From: Pseudolysobacter sp.
GTDB taxonomy: Bacteria; Pseudomonadota; Gammaproteobacteria; Xanthomonadales; Rhodanobacteraceae
Length of the DNA stretch: 6,794 nucleotides
Direction: 5' to 3'
NCBI GenBank assembly: GCA_025351985.1
Contig: JANXUW010000090.1
Location: 1-6,794, forward strand
The notes under the pieces are model-generated. The model saw only the letters and a program-made list of their open reading frames with translations, had not been told where the DNA came from and ran no database searches. Shown one piece after another: positions 5,915-6,794 of this stretch. The position numbers were made by a program, and so were the translations under genes. The first letter of the stretch is position 1; each line of letters opens with the position of its first letter.

Positions 5915-6143
5915 AATGCCCTCAAATGCTAATAATTCTTATTTCAGGAGCATGCCATAATTTTTGGCGCAAACACAGCCACACGCATGCCTGCTGTCCA
6001 TTCGCAGAACATGAAATCTCGTCCAAGGTGATTGTCTCAAGGAAGCGTTGGCGCATCGCATCTTGGAAGTCGCTTCCTGAACGCAATGCACGCTGCAGTG
6101 CAACAGTTGAAAACAATCAGTAGCTTGGAAGCCTGAGTTCGCG
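5915..6143. other. Non-coding stretch between cytochrome and helicase genes
   Basis: This is the first half of a 462-base gap between divergent genes. Short open frames exist on both strands, about 65 codons each, but none has a convincing start or a recognisable product. It must hold the cytochrome gene's promoter (minus), yet I see no clear -35/-10 pair. It also contains the GCATGCC direct repeat (5950 and 5985 regions), inverted repeats at 6040-6078 and the near-palindrome TGCAC-GCTGCA-GTGCA. A small RNA is possible but not supported by any terminator. Confidence 0.4.
6040..6078. repeat. Inverted repeat with two alternative pairings
   Basis: AGGAAGCG (6040-6047) and CGCTTCCT (6071-6078) are perfect 8-bp arms. 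CTTCC (6073-6077) can also pair with the nearer GGAAG (6065-6069) around a 3-base loop, so the two hairpins exclude each other. A third GGAAGC lies at about 6127. No T-run follows on either strand. Confidence 0.45.
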
Positions 6144-6149
6144 TATAGT
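6144..6149 (+). promoter_or_regulatory. Probable -10 box of the rhlE-type gene
   Basis: TATAGT matches five of six consensus bases and is the best -10 box upstream of the helicase. At spacing 17 the -35 position holds only TAGCTT; TTGAAA lies too far away at 6107-6112. Transcription from about 6156 would give a leader of some 220 bases. Confidence 0.4.
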
Positions 6150-6155
6150 CCGTCT

Positions 6156-6376
6156 TGTTTGTTGCGCCGCTTCTCGGTTTCCCCTTCGGATGCCCATAGC
6201 CGTTGTGCCTGAAACAGATTCCTCGAATCGTTTCCGTGTACGCATCTCGGCCTCACGCCCGCTCGGTCTCGACGCTCAAACGCGGCCTCTCCGCATCCTG
6301 CGCAGGCGCCGAATCATTCGCCCTGCAGCGCGGTTCTAAGGGAACGCTCCGGGTTTTACTTTTTAGGAGCTTCACC
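6156..6376 (+). promoter_or_regulatory. Long structured leader of the rhlE-type mRNA
   Basis: The region between the likely start of transcription and the helicase ATG has no RNA gene that I recognise. It includes the palindrome CCTGCGCAGG (6297-6306), a possible imperfect pairing of GCAGGCG with CGCCCTGC, and a bulged hairpin about 6328-6347. The T-rich segment GTTTTACTTTTT then leads into the Shine-Dalgarno AGGAG (6365-6369). Control by RNA structure is plausible, since cold-related DEAD-box mRNAs often have long leaders, but this is inference. Confidence 0.35.
6190..6339 (+). CDS. Possible 49-residue Arg-rich upstream ORF in the helicase leader
   Basis: An ATG at 6190 opens a 49-codon frame that ends in TAA at 6337-6339, 37 bases before the helicase start. 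The product is strongly basic, with 12 Arg in 49, including an R-R-R-R run near residues 38-41. There is no Shine-Dalgarno and I recognise no family, so it may be a chance frame in GC-rich leader RNA. If translated it could couple leader folding to helicase expression. Confidence 0.2.
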   Translation: MPIAVVPETDSSNRFRVRISASRPLGLDAQTRPLRILRRRRIIRPAARF

Positions 6377-6794
6377 ATGTCTTTTGAACTTTTCGGGCTG
6401 TCGCCCGCGATCAACCGTGCCCTGACTGAACAGGGTTACACCCAGCCTACCCCGATCCAGAGCGAAGCCATTCCGGCAGCGCTTGCAGGTCACGACCTTT
6501 TTGCCGGCGCACAAACCGGTACCGGCAAAACCGCAGCGTTCTCGCTGCCGATGCTGGAGCGTCTGTATCCGGAAGGCCGCAAACCCGCGAATGCCTCACG
6601 CAAGGTGCGCGCTCTGATCCTCACCCCGACCCGCGAACTCGCCGCTCAGGTGCATGACAGCATCCGCGCCTACGGCAAGTATGTGGGCGTGACCAGCGCC
6701 GCGATCTTCGGCGGCGTCGGTATGGGTCCGCAGATGCAGGCCTTGCGTCGCGGCGTGGATATTCTTGTCGCAACGCCCGGCCGTCTGCTTGATC
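6377..6794 (+). CDS. rhlE: RhlE-type DEAD-box ATP-dependent RNA helicase (partial)
   Basis: The first 139 residues of a DEAD-box RNA helicase run to the right edge. Motifs appear in the expected order: upstream aromatic Phe3, Q motif GYTQPTPIQ (20-28), Walker A/motif [11 protein letters not shown] (43-52), motif Ia PTRELAAQ, the GG motif in IFGGVG and motif Ib TPGRLLD at the edge. The DEAD box and second RecA domain lie outside. The start [10 protein letters not shown] and the loop after motif I ([19 protein letters not shown]) are typical of RhlE rather than DeaD, RhlB or SrmB. RhlE unwinds short RNA duplexes in ribosome assembly and RNA decay. AGGAG lies 7 bases before the ATG. It is likely to be expressed from its own promoter with a long leader. 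Confidence 0.93.
   Translation, partial: MSFELFGLSPAINRALTEQGYTQPTPIQSEAIPAALAGHDLFAGAQTGTGKTAAFSLPMLERLYPEGRKPANASRKVRALILTPTRELAAQVHDSIRAYGKYVGVTSAAIFGGVGMGPQMQALRRGVDILVATPGRLLD

Noticed and set aside
5926..6123. Frames of about 65 codons on both strands in the gap before the helicase
   Set aside because: They lack ribosome binding sites and recognisable motifs, and they overlap each other on opposite strands.

Overview
This window looks like ordinary chromosomal DNA from a gammaproteobacterium. GC content is moderately high (high 50s percent by eye) and the genes are closely packed. The best guess is the Lysobacterales (Xanthomonadales), perhaps a Rhodanobacteraceae-type genome. That guess rests on the style of the RNA-binding protein, the SlyD, the C40 lipoprotein and the RhlE-type helicase, and it is an inference. 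I see no mobile elements, tRNAs, rRNAs or CRISPR arrays. I did not find a clearly new system; the interest lies in gene pairings and leader structures.

Left part, all on the minus strand. A CocE/NonD-type secreted serine hydrolase (1-1039) runs off the left edge. Its start lies 13 bases beyond the stop of a DadA-like FAD-dependent D-amino-acid dehydrogenase (1053-2306), so the two probably form one operon. Upstream, two hairpins with T-runs (2395-2416 and 2456-2484) insulate this operon from a small single-RRM RNA-binding protein (2557-2823). Next comes a CspA-family cold-shock protein (3090-3299) with a leader of roughly 140 bases.

Middle. A second minus-strand pair consists of a SlyD-type peptidyl-prolyl isomerase (4140-4625) followed after 40 bases by a ParB-like putative nuclease of the ParBc_2 type (3494-4099). 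An NlpC/P60 (C40) lipoprotein, probably a cell-wall endopeptidase, diverges from slyD (4761-5285, plus). It converges on a minus-strand secreted class II-like c-type cytochrome (5321-5914).

Right part. A 462-base stretch without a convincing gene (5915-6376) holds inverted repeats, a likely promoter and a long leader for a RhlE-type DEAD-box RNA helicase (6377 to the right edge, plus).

Together the RRM protein, CspA, the DEAD-box helicase and the prolyl isomerase are of types often linked to RNA and protein folding at low temperature. Two of them, cspA and rhlE, have long structured leaders. The other genes serve amino-acid or ester catabolism, wall remodelling and electron transfer, and have no obvious link to that theme.
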